Shown piece by piece: positions 1-10,286 of a stretch of 64,000 nt of DNA (the first letter of the stretch is position 1; every line of letters starts with the position of its first letter). Position numbers and translations under genes: made by a program. Below the pieces are notes generated by a model. It worked only from the letters and a program-made list of their open reading frames with translations, was not told the origin of the DNA and searched no databases. Source of the stretch: an uncultured Maribacter sp. (GTDB lineage: Bacteria > Bacteroidota > Bacteroidia > Flavobacteriales > Flavobacteriaceae); contig NZ_CANMDU010000012.1 in assembly GCF_947496775.1 (NCBI RefSeq), positions 43,203 through 107,202 of the forward strand, given 5' to 3'.

Positions 1-1233
1 AACGCTTTTGGGTTTCAAGAACAAGAAATTAATTTTACGGAATACAAAGGAGAGGTTTTAGATGAAGCATCTAAAAAACCCCTAATATTTGCCACATTAG
101 CCGTACAGGAATCTAACATTACAACGGTTACGAATACAGAAGGACAATTCTCTTTAAAAATTCCTGAAGAAAAAATGAGCTCTACTGTTTTAATTTCTTT
201 TCTTGGATACAAAACGAGACTTGTTTCCATTTCTCAACTAAACAAAAAAAAGAATAAAATATTTTTAACAATTTCCGTAACTGAACTTGCCGAAATAAAC
301 ATAAGTGCTCCAAAAAATGCAGAAAGCTTAGTAAGAGAAACTCTAACTAAAAAAGGGAAAAATTATTTTGATGACCCAACCTTAATGACTGCATTTTATA
401 GAGAAACCATAAAGAAAAGAAGAAAAAATGTTTCTCTTTCTGAAGCTGTTGTAAACATTTACAAAACGCCATATACGTCTCACCGGAATGACGCCGTACA
501 GCTATACAAAGCTCGAAAAAGCACAGATTACACTAAAATGGATACGGTTGCCTTAAAGTTACAAGGCGGACCTTTTAATGCTCTTTATATAGATATAATG
601 AAGTATCCTGAGTTTATTTTTAGCAATGAGTCTCTAGATGATTATACTTTTAGTTTTGACAGCTCTACTAGAATAAACAACAAATTAATCTACGTAATAA
701 ACTTTGAACAAAAATCTAGTGTCCAAAGACCAATGTATAAGGGTAAGTTGTATATAGATCAAGAAAATAAAATTCTAACCAGTGCTATTTACTCTTTAAA
801 TATTACTAACAAAGATGATGCAGCTAGAATGTTTGTTCGCAGAAAACCGAGAAATGCTAAGGTTTGGCCTACCGAAATTGCCTATAGAGTAGATTACAGA
901 GAAAAGAATAACAAATGGTATTACGGATACAGTAATGTTTTATTAGAATTTAAAATTAATTGGGATAAAAAATTATTTAATTCTGTTTATAGCATGACCT
1001 GCGAAATGGCGGTAACCGATTGGGAGAAAAACCATATTCAATCCATGCCTAAAGCAAAGGAAAGAATAAAAACTTCTATTATTTTAAGTGATGAAGCAAT
1101 AGGTTTTTCTGACCCAGATTTTTGGGGTGAATACAATATTATAGAACCAGAAAAGTCTATTGAATCTGCGATAAAAAAAATACAACGACAACTAAAGCGT
1201 TCTAAAAACAAAAGTGGAACTTCTACACCTTAA
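1..1233 (+). CDS. Carboxypeptidase-like regulatory-domain protein, 5' truncated by window edge
   Basis: The reading frame is already open at base 1, so the true start lies upstream and 410 residues are visible. The first ~80 visible residues form a CarboxypepD_reg-like beta-sandwich: YKGEVLDEASKKPL, then TNTEGQFSLKIP, then ISFLGYKT, the usual order in Bacteroidetes outer-surface proteins. The remaining ~300 residues are a charged region rich in predicted beta strands that I do not recognise beyond its being common in flavobacterial proteins of this architecture. A signal peptide would be expected in the missing part. The gene ends at a strong bidirectional terminator shared with convergent recQ. 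The role is unknown; surface or periplasmic location is inferred from the domain. An internal ATG at 175 would cut the domain in half and is not the start. Confidence 0.8.
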   Translation, partial: NAFGFQEQEINFTEYKGEVLDEASKKPLIFATLAVQESNITTVTNTEGQFSLKIPEEKMSSTVLISFLGYKTRLVSISQLNKKKNKIFLTISVTELAEINISAPKNAESLVRETLTKKGKNYFDDPTLMTAFYRETIKKRRKNVSLSEAVVNIYKTPYTSHRNDAVQLYKARKSTDYTKMDTVALKLQGGPFNALYIDIMKYPEFIFSNESLDDYTFSFDSSTRINNKLIYVINFEQKSSVQRPMYKGKLYIDQENKILTSAIYSLNITNKDDAARMFVRRKPRNAKVWPTEIAYRVDYREKNNKWYYGYSNVLLEFKINWDKKLFNSVYSMTCEMAVTDWEKNHIQSMPKAKERIKTSIILSDEAIGFSDPDFWGEYNIIEPEKSIESAIKKIQRQLKRSKNKSGTSTP

Positions 1234-1278
1234 AAATATTCCGCAAAAATATCATGAAATAGAATTAACCGCTTAAAT

Positions 1279-1316
1279 AAAAAAGAGTCAAAGCAATGCA
1301 ACTTTGACTCTTTTTT
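1279..1316. terminator. Bidirectional rho-independent terminator between convergent genes
   Basis: A perfect 15-base inverted repeat (1279-1293 with 1302-1316, loop 1294-1301) has an A-run on the left and a T-run on the right. It can therefore terminate both the upstream plus-strand gene and recQ on the minus strand. Confidence 0.85.
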
Positions 1317-1327
1317 ATTTACGTATA

Positions 1328-3541
1328 TTAATTAGCTACTTCGCTTATAAATTTCAATCTATACAATCGAAGTTCTTCATCTTCATAATCCCCATCGAAC
1401 TCTTTACTTGCCTCCTCTAAGTTATCCGTTTCTGCTTCTAAGAAATAATCGTGAATTTCTTCTTGTTGGTCTTCATCTAGAATCTCATCAATCCAATATC
1501 CCAAATTAAGTTTAGTACCACTAAAAACAATTTGTTCCATTTCTTTTATTAAATCTGGAAGCTCTATTCCTTTTGCTGAAGCAATATCATTTAAAGATAA
1601 TTTTCTATCGACATTTTGTATTATATAAAGTTTTAAAGCAGAGTTAGCACCGGTACTTTTTACCACCAAGTCATCTGGGCGAATAATATCATTCTCTTCC
1701 ACGTAACCTGCTATTAATTGTACAAATGGCTTTCCGTATTTTTTAGCTTTCCCCTCTCCTACACCATGAATATTAAGCATCTCTTCCATACTAATAGGAT
1801 ACTTTAACGCCATATCTGCCAAAGACGGATCCTGAAAAACCACAAAAGGAGGTACACCAAGCTTATCTGCTTGCGCCTTTCTTAAATCTTTAAGTTGTTT
1901 TAATAGTTTTTCATCGGATACCCCTGCAACCTTAGAAGCACTTACAATAGCATCATCACTTTCTTGATTATACACGTGATCCATTGTCATCATAAATGAC
2001 TCTGGTTTATCTAAATATGCCTTACCTTTTGGTGTAACCTTTAAAACTCCGTATTGCTCAATTTCTTTTTTTAGATAACCGGCAACAAGAATTTGTCTAA
2101 TTAAAGCCATCCAGTATCCCGTATCTTTATCTTTACCTATTCCAAAAAATGGCTTTTCGTTGGTTTTATGAGATGAAATTAAAGCATTTACCTCTCCAAT
2201 GATGGTTTTAACTATCTCCTTTGCCTTAAACTTCTCTGCCGTACCATGCACAACACTTATTAGTTTTGTAACATTTTCTTTGGCTTCTTTTTTATCTTTT
2301 GGATTCCTAGCATTATCATCCATATCTGCCCCTTCTCCATTAACCTCATCATAAGATTCTCCAAAGTAATGTAGCATAAATTTACGCCTAGACATAGATG
2401 TCTCCGCATAAGCAACTACTTCCTGCAAAAGTGCATTTCCTATTTCTTGCTCCGCAACGGGCTTACCGGACATAAATTTTTCTAGCTTCTCTACATCTTT
2501 ATACGAATAAAACGCTAAACAATGTCCTTCCCCTCCATCTCTTCCTGCACGCCCTGTTTCCTGATAATAACTTTCTATGCTTTTAGGGATGTCATTATGA
2601 ATAACATAACGAACGTCTGGCTTATCTATACCCATTCCAAAGGCTATAGTTGCAACAACAACATCTACATCTTCCATTAAAAACATATCCTGGTACTTAG
2701 ATCTTGTTTTAGCATCAAAACCAGCATGATAAGGAACGGCACTAATTCCATTAACCTGCAAAACTTGCGCCAGAGCCTCTACTCTTTTTCTACTTAAACA
2801 ATAAATAACTCCAGATTTCCCCGTATTTTGTTTTACAAAACGAATAATATCTGCATCTATATTTGCTGTTTTTGTTCGTACTTCATAAAACAAATTAGGT
2901 CTATTAAACGAAGCTTTGAATAACTGCGCTCCATTAATTCCTAAATTTTTAATAATATCTTCTTGCACTTTGGGAGTTGCAGTAGCAGTAAGCCCTACAA
3001 TTGGAATATTATCTCCTAACCTACCTACAATATTTCTTAAATTTCTATATTCTGGTCTAAAATCGTGACCCCACTCCGAAATACAATGAGCTTCATCTAC
3101 AGCTACAAAAGAAATTTTTACAGAATTAAGGAATTCTACATACTCATCTTTTGTTAAAGATTCTGGCGCTACATACAATAACTTTGTAACCCCATTAACA
3201 ATATCCTCTTTTACTTGTTTTATTTCTGTTTTATTTAACGAAGAATTTAAAACATGCGCAACTCCATAATCAGAAGAGACTCCACGAATGGCATCAACTT
3301 GATTTTTCATCAAAGCTATTAAAGGAGATACAACAATTGCTGTACCCTCTTGCATTAATGCCGGCAATTGATAACACATAGATTTACCACCGCCTGTAGG
3401 CATAATAACAAAAGCGTTTTTACCTTCTAAAATTTTCTTTATTACCTCTTCTTGCAATCCTTTAAATTGAGAAAAGCCAAAATATTTTTTTAATGCTATG
3501 TGTAAATCATCACTACTCAAACTCATATCACTTATTGCCAT
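1328..3541 (-). CDS. recQ: ATP-dependent DNA helicase RecQ
   Basis: A 3'-5' superfamily 2 DNA helicase acting in recombination and repair of stalled forks. The Walker A motif GGGKS lies at residues 50-54, the DEAH box in [17 protein letters not shown] near residue 147, and helicase motif VI in [15 protein letters not shown] winged-helix RQC region follows, then an HRDC domain around residues 555-615 ([15 protein letters not shown]), then an acidic tail. The full length of 737 aa fits flavobacterial RecQ. In the RQC zinc module the expected cysteines (CRR and CGxCDxC) are replaced by SRR and GADMDDN, so zinc binding is probably lost. The start could also be the ATG at residue 6. It is divergent from kdsD. 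Confidence 0.95.
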   Translation of the reverse strand: MAISDMSLSSDDLHIALKKYFGFSQFKGLQEEVIKKILEGKNAFVIMPTGGGKSMCYQLPALMQEGTAIVVSPLIALMKNQVDAIRGVSSDYGVAHVLNSSLNKTEIKQVKEDIVNGVTKLLYVAPESLTKDEYVEFLNSVKISFVAVDEAHCISEWGHDFRPEYRNLRNIVGRLGDNIPIVGLTATATPKVQEDIIKNLGINGAQLFKASFNRPNLFYEVRTKTANIDADIIRFVKQNTGKSGVIYCLSRKRVEALAQVLQVNGISAVPYHAGFDAKTRSKYQDMFLMEDVDVVVATIAFGMGIDKPDVRYVIHNDIPKSIESYYQETGRAGRDGGEGHCLAFYSYKDVEKLEKFMSGKPVAEQEIGNALLQEVVAYAETSMSRRKFMLHYFGESYDEVNGEGADMDDNARNPKDKKEAKENVTKLISVVHGTAEKFKAKEIVKTIIGEVNALISSHKTNEKPFFGIGKDKDTGYWMALIRQILVAGYLKKEIEQYGVLKVTPKGKAYLDKPESFMMTMDHVYNQESDDAIVSASKVAGVSDEKLLKQLKDLRKAQADKLGVPPFVVFQDPSLADMALKYPISMEEMLNIHGVGEGKAKKYGKPFVQLIAGYVEENDIIRPDDLVVKSTGANSALKLYIIQNVDRKLSLNDIASAKGIELPDLIKEMEQIVFSGTKLNLGYWIDEILDEDQQEEIHDYFLEAETDNLEEASKEFDGDYEDEELRLYRLKFISEVAN

Positions 3542-3646
3542 CTTTCAACAAATTCTTCCAATATATTAGAATATCAATTTAATAAAATATATAACTAATT
3601 ACAAGTTACATTTAAAAGCAAAGTTAAATTCTATTTTGTAAAAATA

Positions 3647-3675
3647 TTGTATAAAATTAAGTTTGCTTAATTTTG
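3647..3675 (+). promoter_or_regulatory. Bacteroidetes-type promoter upstream of kdsD
   Basis: TTG at 3647-3649 is followed after 18 bases by TAATTTTG at 3668-3675, which matches the Bacteroidetes -7 consensus TAnnTTTG with a good -33 partner. The start codon of kdsD is 55 bases downstream. The call is by consensus only. Confidence 0.5.
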
Positions 3676-3730
3676 TAATCTTAAAGATAAGACATTCTTT
3701 TAGGAATTCAACCCATAATCAAGCAATACA

Positions 3731-4696
3731 TTGAGTAATACAGAAGCTTTACTTGCCCTAGCAAAAAAAACAATTGACCTTGAAAGCAAAGCAATAGGGA
3801 ATTTAACCTCATTGTTAAATTCAGATTTTGCGAATAGTATTAATACAATTATCGAATCTAAAGGAAGAGTTATTCTTACTGGTATTGGTAAAAGTGCCAT
3901 CATTGCAAATAAAATTGTTGCTACATTTAACTCTACAGGAACACCTGCAATTTTTATGCATGCCGCCGATGCCATTCATGGAGATTTAGGGACTATACAA
4001 GACAATGATGTGGTAATTTGCATTTCTAAAAGTGGGAATACCCCAGAAATAAAAGTTCTTGTCCCATTAATTAAGAGAGGTAATAATAAACTAATTGGAA
4101 TTACTGGAAACATAGATTCTTTTTTAGCCAAACAAGCAGATTTTGTTTTAAACACCTACGTGGAGAAAGAGGCTTGCCCTAATAATTTAGCCCCAACAAC
4201 AAGTACTACTGCCCAACTAGTAATGGGAGATGCTTTAGCAACTTGTTTATTAGAGTTAAAAGGATTCAGTAGCTCTGATTTTGCGAAATATCATCCCGGA
4301 GGAGCGCTAGGAAAAAGACTATACCTTAGGGTTGCAGATATTGTAGACAAAAATCAAAAACCAGAAGTAACCGCAGATTCCGATGTTAAAAAGGTTATTG
4401 TAGAAATTTCTGAAAAAATGCTGGGTGTAACAGCGGTAATAGAAAATTCTAAAATAGTTGGTATAGTTACCGATGGAGATATTCGAAGAATGCTTAACAA
4501 GCATGATAACATAAAAGGATTAACCGCCAAGGACATTATGTCTACCAACCCAAAAACAATTGAAACGGACGTTTTAGCAGTTAAAGCTTTAGAAGAAATG
4601 CAAAATAGCGGAATTTCGCAATTATTAGCCATAAAAGACAATACGTACCAAGGAATTGTACATTTACATAATTTAATAAATGAAGGCATTTTATAA
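3731..4696 (+). CDS. kdsD: Arabinose-5-phosphate isomerase, KpsF/GutQ family
   Basis: Interconverts ribulose 5-phosphate and arabinose 5-phosphate, the first step toward Kdo for lipopolysaccharide. An N-terminal SIS domain (about 35-165) has GRVILTGIGKSA and the CISKSGNTPEI sugar-phosphate loop. It is followed by SDFAKYHPGGALGKRL, typical of the family, and a pair of CBS domains (about 205-320). The 321-aa length is standard. An in-frame TAA lies at 3716-3718, so the TTG at 3731 is the only reasonable start. It overlaps tatC by one base (TAATG), suggesting translational coupling, and lptB follows, making an envelope-biogenesis cluster. Confidence 0.92.
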   Translation: MSNTEALLALAKKTIDLESKAIGNLTSLLNSDFANSINTIIESKGRVILTGIGKSAIIANKIVATFNSTGTPAIFMHAADAIHGDLGTIQDNDVVICISKSGNTPEIKVLVPLIKRGNNKLIGITGNIDSFLAKQADFVLNTYVEKEACPNNLAPTTSTTAQLVMGDALATCLLELKGFSSSDFAKYHPGGALGKRLYLRVADIVDKNQKPEVTADSDVKKVIVEISEKMLGVTAVIENSKIVGIVTDGDIRRMLNKHDNIKGLTAKDIMSTNPKTIETDVLAVKALEEMQNSGISQLLAIKDNTYQGIVHLHNLINEGIL

Positions 4697-5538
4697 TGAG
4701 TAAAAAAGACCCAAGCGCCACACAAGAAATGTCTTTTCTTGACCATTTAGAAGAATTACGTTGGCACCTCATTAGAAGCACCTTAGCAGTTGTTATCATA
4801 GGTAGTATAGCCTTTTTAATGCGAGGATTTATTTTTGACACCGTCATTTTTGGTCCCAAAAAAATGGATTTTCCTACCTATCGCCTATTTTGCGACATAG
4901 CAACATATTTAGGGTTCGATTCTGATTTTTGCGCGGATAAATTACCGTTCACTATACAAAGTAGATTAATGTCTGGACAGTTTTCTGCACATATCTGGAC
5001 ATCCATATGGGCCGGATTTATTATTGGTTTTCCATATATTTTATATGAAATGTGGAAGTTTATTAGTCCAGGTCTGTATGAAAAAGAACGAAGAAACTCA
5101 AAAGGTTTTATCTTTATAGCCTCCTTTTTATTCTTTCTAGGTGTTCTATTTGGATATTATATTGTAGCCCCATTATCTATTAACTTTTTAGGAACATACC
5201 AAGTAAGTAAAGAAGTATTAAACGAATTCGATTTAAGCTCTTTTATTGCTACCGTAAGATCCTCTGTTATTGCCTGCGGGATTCTTTTTGAATTACCCAT
5301 AATTATATACTTTTTAACCAAAATTGGCCTAGTAACCCCAGAAATAATGCGCAAGTATAGAAAAATAGCACTTGTTGTTGTTCTTATTTTATCTGCAATA
5401 ATTACACCTCCAGATGTTGCTAGCCAAGTTATAGTGGCTGTACCTGTATTAATACTGTACCAAGTGAGTATACATATATCTTCTTATGTTATGAAGAAGG
5501 AAGCTAAAAAGGCCAAAAAGAATTTAAAAGCCAATTAA
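4696..5538 (+). CDS. tatC: Sec-independent translocase subunit TatC
   Basis: The inner-membrane receptor of the twin-arginine pathway, which exports folded proteins carrying an RR signal. It shows the diagnostic FLDHLEELRWHLIRS near the N-terminus, YEMWKFISPGLYEKERR before the third membrane segment, and six hydrophobic segments in 280 aa. A ~55-residue periplasmic stretch after the first membrane segment (CDIATYLGFDSDFC region) is typical of Bacteroidetes TatC. The tail is lysine rich (KKEAKKAKKN). The ATG overlaps the kdsD stop. Likely substrates in this window are the two oxidoreductases at 29950-32472, both with RR signals. No tatA/B gene is seen here. Confidence 0.95.
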   Translation: MSKKDPSATQEMSFLDHLEELRWHLIRSTLAVVIIGSIAFLMRGFIFDTVIFGPKKMDFPTYRLFCDIATYLGFDSDFCADKLPFTIQSRLMSGQFSAHIWTSIWAGFIIGFPYILYEMWKFISPGLYEKERRNSKGFIFIASFLFFLGVLFGYYIVAPLSINFLGTYQVSKEVLNEFDLSSFIATVRSSVIACGILFELPIIIYFLTKIGLVTPEIMRKYRKIALVVVLILSAIITPPDVASQVIVAVPVLILYQVSIHISSYVMKKEAKKAKKNLKAN

Positions 5539-5578
5539 CTAGTATAATATTCTTTTGGTTAAAAATTACATAATTTCT

Positions 5579-5608
5579 TTTGTTGCTAACCAAATAGAAT
5601 TAGATTTG
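5579..5608 (+). promoter_or_regulatory. Promoter immediately upstream of lptB
   Basis: TTTG at 5579-5582, an 18-base spacer, then TAGATTTG at 5601-5608 is an exact match to both Bacteroidetes promoter boxes. The lptB ATG is at 5614, only about five bases beyond the -7 box, so a transcript from here would be leaderless or nearly so. An inverted repeat TTTGGTTA (5554-5561) / TAACCAAA (5587-5594) overlaps the promoter spacer and could be an operator. Confidence 0.5.
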
Positions 5609-5613
5609 AAAGT

Positions 5614-6354
5614 ATGAAGCTTAGAGCAGAAAATATAATGAAAGCCTATCGTGGCAGACAAGTAGTAAAAGGTATTTCTTTAGAAGTAAATCAAGGAGAA
5701 ATTGTTGGACTTCTAGGGCCCAACGGAGCAGGAAAAACTACTTCTTTTTATATGATTGTTGGTTTAGTAAAGCCCAACAGTGGGAAAATTTATCTAGACG
5801 ATATGGAAATTACCAATTTTCCCATGTACAAGAGAGCTCAAAATGGGATTGGTTATTTAGCTCAAGAGGCTTCTGTCTTTAGAAAATTGACTATAGAAAA
5901 GAATATATTAAGTGTACTACAACTAACTAAACTGAGTAAAAAGGAACAACTCATGAAAATGGAGTCGTTAATAGAAGAGTTTAGCTTAGGACATATTAGA
6001 AAAAACAGGGGAGATTTGCTTTCTGGTGGAGAGCGTCGCCGTACGGAAATAGCGAGAGCATTAGCTACTGACCCTAAATTTATACTATTAGATGAACCTT
6101 TTGCTGGTGTTGACCCTGTAGCCGTAGAAGATATACAGCGTATTGTAGCTCATTTAAAAGATAAAAATATTGGCATATTAATTACGGACCACAACGTACA
6201 AGAAACACTAGCCATTACAGAACGTTCGTATCTTATGTTCGAAGGTGGCATCTTAAAATCCGGAGCTCCTGAGGATTTAGCTGCAGATGAAATGGTTCGA
6301 AAAGTCTACTTAGGTCAAAACTTTGAATTACGTAAAAAGAAGTTAGACTTTTAG
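5614..6354 (+). CDS. lptB: LPS export ABC transporter ATP-binding protein LptB
   Basis: The cytoplasmic ATPase that powers lipopolysaccharide extraction by LptFG. Walker A is GPNGAGKTT at about residues 35-43, the signature [16 protein letters not shown] is near 137, and Walker B is [13 protein letters not shown] with the switch histidine in ITDHNV. The [11 protein letters not shown] signature and 246-aa length separate LptB from other ABC ATPases. It follows kdsD (Kdo synthesis) and tatC after a 75-bp gap that carries its own candidate promoter. Its stop overlaps the rlmF stop on the opposite strand by four bases, leaving no room for a terminator. Confidence 0.95.
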   Translation: MKLRAENIMKAYRGRQVVKGISLEVNQGEIVGLLGPNGAGKTTSFYMIVGLVKPNSGKIYLDDMEITNFPMYKRAQNGIGYLAQEASVFRKLTIEKNILSVLQLTKLSKKEQLMKMESLIEEFSLGHIRKNRGDLLSGGERRRTEIARALATDPKFILLDEPFAGVDPVAVEDIQRIVAHLKDKNIGILITDHNVQETLAITERSYLMFEGGILKSGAPEDLAADEMVRKVYLGQNFELRKKKLDF

Positions 6355-7331
6355 ACTAATCTCCACCTTTTTCTTTGCCAATCTTGTTGTTCTGCTTTGG
6401 ACTTAAAAGTCCAAATTACGACCCTACTTATTTTATTCCCCTGTCCCATTGGTAAGGTTCCTACCTCACTTGCTTCTATGCGTTCTAATAACTTATGTAT
6501 TCCTGGTACATTAGACTCTTTAGACACTAAAGTAGAAAACCATAAACAAGAGTCCTTGTATTGTCTGCTTTGGTATATCATATCTTTAATAAACTTTATT
6601 TCTCCTCCCTCGCACCACAATTCATTAGACTGCCCTCCAAAATTTAAAATAGTCTTTGCTTTTTCACCTTTTAAATTTTTAATCTTACGCTTGGTTCCTC
6701 GCTGCGCATCTTCTATGGAAGCATGAAATGGCGGATTACAAATAGTCAAATCGAACAACTCCCCTTCTTTAACTACTCCTCTAAAAAAGTCCCTAGAACT
6801 TTCTTGCAGACGAATCTCTACCTTTTCTGTTAAATATTCATTTTTATATACAATCTTATTTGCCGCCACTATTGCTTTTATATCTATTTCTGAACCAACA
6901 AAATTCCAACCATATTCCGTTGCGCCTATAATTGGATAAATACAATTAGCACCAACACCAATATCCAAACACTTTATATGTCCATTTTTCTTGATTCTTC
7001 CGTCAAGTATTTCTGGATTACTCCTATATAAAATATCCGCCACATTATGTATATAATCCGCCCTTCCAGGAATTGGCGGACATAGATAATTAGAAGGCAT
7101 GTCCCAAAAATCAAGATTATAATGAAATTTCAATAAAGCTGTATTTAGCATTTTTACGGCTTCAGGATTAAAAAAATCAATAGATAAATCATTATAAACA
7201 TTTAATGCTACGAAAGGTTCTAATTCCGGGCAAGCAGTAATTAAAGCTTTAAAATCATAACGCCCTCTATGCTTACTTCTTGGATGTAATTTCGATTTTT
7301 CTTTAGGATGCTCTCTTTTCTTTCCAGACAT
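6351..7331 (-). CDS. rlmF: 23S rRNA (adenine(1618)-N(6))-methyltransferase RlmF
   Basis: An SAM-dependent methyltransferase that N6-methylates A1618 of 23S rRNA. The catalytic NPPF motif is in [17 protein letters not shown], the SAM-binding loop is [13 protein letters not shown], and GSEID is the acidic motif that follows. The N-terminus is very basic ([24 protein letters not shown]), as in other RlmF proteins. Its 326 aa is slightly longer than the roughly 308-aa E. coli enzyme. It is convergent with lptB, with stops overlapping by four bases. Confidence 0.93.
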   Translation of the reverse strand: MSGKKREHPKEKSKLHPRSKHRGRYDFKALITACPELEPFVALNVYNDLSIDFFNPEAVKMLNTALLKFHYNLDFWDMPSNYLCPPIPGRADYIHNVADILYRSNPEILDGRIKKNGHIKCLDIGVGANCIYPIIGATEYGWNFVGSEIDIKAIVAANKIVYKNEYLTEKVEIRLQESSRDFFRGVVKEGELFDLTICNPPFHASIEDAQRGTKRKIKNLKGEKAKTILNFGGQSNELWCEGGEIKFIKDMIYQSRQYKDSCLWFSTLVSKESNVPGIHKLLERIEASEVGTLPMGQGNKISRVVIWTFKSKAEQQDWQRKRWRLV

Positions 7332-7401
7332 GGGTTTCTTATTAAAAAGGGCAAGTTAATTACTAATATTATAACTAGACTCCGAAATTTTGAAAAAAGA
7401 A

Positions 7402-8391
7402 TTACAGACTAGGGGTTTTCAACAAGTAATCTTTCTTCCTTATTTTCAAAGAGGTTTCCCTATCCATATTACCTCCCGAAAGCACAATTAGGACTTTTTT
7501 CCTTGTTTTTTGTTTTTGCAACCATTGTTTAGCAGCCTCCATGCCCATAGCACTTGTTGGTTCTATCCTAAGTTTTAACAAATGGGTTAGCCATTGAGTC
7601 CAATATATAATTTGCTCTTCTTTTATTTCGAAGAAAGCATCTAGCCTTTTTAAATATTCAAAAGTCAACACCCCAACAGACATAGTCATGGCCCCGTCTG
7701 CTAGTGTATCTGGTTTTGATTTTAAGCGCTGTATTACGTTTTTTTGTAGGGATAAAGAAGCATCATTTGCATTTCTTGGTTCAGCCCCTATTACCTTAAC
7801 GTTCGGCAGTAATCCTTTTGCTGCTATAACAGAACCTGCTAGTAAACCTCCTCCTCCGCAAGGTGCAATAACAGCCTCAACTTTTCCTACTTCCTTAATA
7901 GCTTCATAAACCGCGGACCCTTGCCCGGAAATAACTTGTTCATGATTATAAGGTGGTATCCAATAAAATCCATCTTTAACAGACGCTTCGGCAACCATAG
8001 AATCTGCTATATCCCTTGTTTCACACAAAACAACTTTAGCTCCGTAGGATTTAGTAGCTTGTATTTTCACTTTAGAGGAATACTCCGGCATATAAATAGT
8101 TGCAGGAATTTTAAATATTTTAGCAGCCCAGGCAACAGCTTGAGAATGATTCCCTGAACTGTTTGCTACAATATGCTTTGGCTTTTTCCCTTTCTCAATC
8201 AACCATGCAATAGTATTCAATGCACCACGAACCTTAAATGCTCCTACTTTTTGTAATCCTTCTACTTTAAAATAAATATCGTGCCCTAACCAATCATTTA
8301 ATAAGGAAGAAGTAACAATCGGAGTTGTATTTATAAAAGGAGTAATTCTATTTTTGGCTTTAAGAATATCGTGTAATTGTATAATTTTCAT
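7402..8391 (-). CDS. PLP-dependent threonine/serine dehydratase (fold type II)
   Basis: Related to catabolic threonine ammonia-lyase and serine racemase. The Schiff-base lysine is K53 in KVGAFKVRGALNT. SSGNHSQAVAWAA binds the substrate carboxylate, and the glycine-rich phosphate-binding loop is CGGGGLLAG around residue 180. No C-terminal ACT regulatory domain is present (329 aa), so this is not the long feedback-regulated biosynthetic IlvA. The choice between threonine dehydratase, serine dehydratase and racemase cannot be made from sequence. It is a single gene with no obvious operon partner, in the same orientation as the esterase and pssA upstream. Confidence 0.85.
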   Translation of the reverse strand: MKIIQLHDILKAKNRITPFINTTPIVTSSLLNDWLGHDIYFKVEGLQKVGAFKVRGALNTIAWLIEKGKKPKHIVANSSGNHSQAVAWAAKIFKIPATIYMPEYSSKVKIQATKSYGAKVVLCETRDIADSMVAEASVKDGFYWIPPYNHEQVISGQGSAVYEAIKEVGKVEAVIAPCGGGGLLAGSVIAAKGLLPNVKVIGAEPRNANDASLSLQKNVIQRLKSKPDTLADGAMTMSVGVLTFEYLKRLDAFFEIKEEQIIYWTQWLTHLLKLRIEPTSAMGMEAAKQWLQKQKTRKKVLIVLSGGNMDRETSLKIRKKDYLLKTPSL

Positions 8392-8461
8392 GTATTACCA
8401 TATTTAATCTGCGACATTAAAATTAAAGACAGAGTGTAATTGCTTAGAAAACTATTGATTA

Positions 8462-9355
8462 TTACTTCTGTTTCATTTGTTCCTTAAAAAACAAAGCCGC
8501 CTTATCTATACTTAGTAATCCCAATTCTTTATTATGCCAAAAACCATGTGGTGCTCTAGGCAAAGAAACTAATTCGCAATACACTCCAAATTCTGAAAGT
8601 TTTGCTACACTATTTACCGATTGTTTAAAAGGCACTATGTTATCTGCACTACTATGTATAAATAACATGGGGGCAGATTTCTTATTAATATGAAAATATG
8701 GAGAAGCTAACTTCCATAAATCCTTATTTTCAGAATAAGATGCTCCTAACCAATCTGCCAAAGGCTTACTTTCCTTAACTAATGAAAAATCTGCGTCCGC
8801 TGCCAATATAACCACTGCGTTTACTTTAAAATCGCTATAATTGCCGACAGGATTCAATGCAGAAATTTCATTGGTTGTCGCTAACATCATAGCTAAATGA
8901 GCGCCGGCTGACCCCCCTAAAACACCAATTGCATTAGCATCTAACCTGTATTCTTTAGCATTCTCATTTACCCATTGTACTGCAGCTTTAGCATCTATTA
9001 CAGCACCTGGAAATAGAGCCTCTTTTGCTGTTCTATATTCTATGCAAACAGCTGCAAAACCTCTTTTTGCTAATTTTTCAGAAATTGGAGCAAAACCATT
9101 TTTATCTCCCACTTTAAAACCACCTCCTCTTATCACTACGATAGTTTGTAGGTTTCCTTTGAAGATAGCGGGTCTATACAAATCTAACAGCAATGTATCT
9201 TTTTCGTAGGTTGCAAAAACAATATTCTTTACAATATCTACATTGGTACTCGTAATAGTAGACTCTTTCTGAGAAAAAGCAAAAGAGCTTAATAAACAAA
9301 ATAGTATTACAACTATAGACGGCTTACGCATTAAACCAAAAACTAAATTCTGCAT
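8462..9355 (-). CDS. Secreted alpha/beta hydrolase (carboxylesterase/BD-FAE type)
   Basis: An alpha/beta-hydrolase with an N-terminal signal peptide (RKPSIVVILFCLLSSFAFSQ), so probably periplasmic. The oxyanion-hole motif is VIRGGGFKVG, the nucleophile serine is in LGGSAGAHLAMM (about residue 147), the acid is D in SSADNIVPF, and the histidine is in APHGFWHNK. The HGGG-like element reads RGGG here, as in the BD-FAE/esterase-lipase group that removes ester groups from polysaccharides. The substrate is unknown. The start may be the ATG at 9331 (residue 9), which places the signal peptide right at the N-terminus; the longer form is given. Confidence 0.8.
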   Translation of the reverse strand: MQNLVFGLMRKPSIVVILFCLLSSFAFSQKESTITSTNVDIVKNIVFATYEKDTLLLDLYRPAIFKGNLQTIVVIRGGGFKVGDKNGFAPISEKLAKRGFAAVCIEYRTAKEALFPGAVIDAKAAVQWVNENAKEYRLDANAIGVLGGSAGAHLAMMLATTNEISALNPVGNYSDFKVNAVVILAADADFSLVKESKPLADWLGASYSENKDLWKLASPYFHINKKSAPMLFIHSSADNIVPFKQSVNSVAKLSEFGVYCELVSLPRAPHGFWHNKELGLLSIDKAALFFKEQMKQK

Positions 9356-9429
9356 AATTACATATTAAATAAACTACACTTTATTACAAAGCAAACCACT
9401 GTATACTTAAATATTGATATCGATTAAGG

Positions 9430-10185
9430 TTATTTATCAGAACTCCAATTTGTAACGAGAGAGCTTATAATATAAAAACCTATAATGGCAGGTATTGCCA
9501 TAAATTTCATCGTTACTATGAGCACTAAACTAACTATAATAAATATATATCGTAATGCATTGTCTTTAAATCCCCAATTTTTAAATTTTAGAGCAAAAAG
9601 TCCAATATTCGCATTTAAAAGGAAAGCACTAAGAACAGTCATCCCCACTAAAAACCACGAATTAAGAATTATACCATTAAGCGTATCGTTATTATGGTAT
9701 AATAAAATAAGTGGTAAAGAAAGTATTAACAAAGTATTAGCTGGTGTTGGCAAGCCAACAAAGGATGATTGCTGATTTTCATCAATATTAAATTTAGCCA
9801 ATCTATAACCAGATGCTAGTGTAATTAAAAAACCAAAAAAAGGAAGTGGAGCTACTTTTAAGCCCACCCAAAATGTATCATTAGTAGCTTGGGAAGATAA
9901 ATCTACATTCCATCCTCCTGTCATAGACATTCCTAAAAGTTGAAACATAACAATACCAGGAACTAAACCACTGGTAATCATATCTGCTAAAGAATCTAAT
10001 TGCAACCCCATTGGACTTTGCGCATTTAAAATTCTTGCAGCAAAACCATCAAAAAAATCAAAAACAATCCCTAAAAAAACAAATAAAGCCGCTATCTCTA
10101 ATTGATTAAGTACTGCAAAAACAACAGCTACACAGCCACAAAACAAATTTAGCAAGGTTATTAAATTGGGAATATGTCTTTTCAT
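9430..10185 (-). CDS. pssA: CDP-diacylglycerol--serine O-phosphatidyltransferase
   Basis: Makes phosphatidylserine, the precursor of phosphatidylethanolamine, in the inner membrane. The CDP-alcohol phosphotransferase motif is present as DFFDGFAAR, then MGLQLDSLAD at residues ~43-68, with all metal-binding aspartates. The N-terminus MKRHIPNLITLLNLFCGCVAV is characteristic of PssA. Several membrane segments fill the 251 aa. It is divergent from the DUF4105 gene at 10287. Phosphatidylserine decarboxylase is not in the window. Confidence 0.92.
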   Translation of the reverse strand: MKRHIPNLITLLNLFCGCVAVVFAVLNQLEIAALFVFLGIVFDFFDGFAARILNAQSPMGLQLDSLADMITSGLVPGIVMFQLLGMSMTGGWNVDLSSQATNDTFWVGLKVAPLPFFGFLITLASGYRLAKFNIDENQQSSFVGLPTPANTLLILSLPLILLYHNNDTLNGIILNSWFLVGMTVLSAFLLNANIGLFALKFKNWGFKDNALRYIFIIVSLVLIVTMKFMAIPAIIGFYIISSLVTNWSSDK

Positions 10186-10286
10186 TTTATTCTACGTATT
10201 TATGTAAAAATAAGACATTTTTTCAGGAATAAGATTTGTTGCTAAATTATTCAGATATTTGCAAAACACTAACTTTTTGCCCAAAC

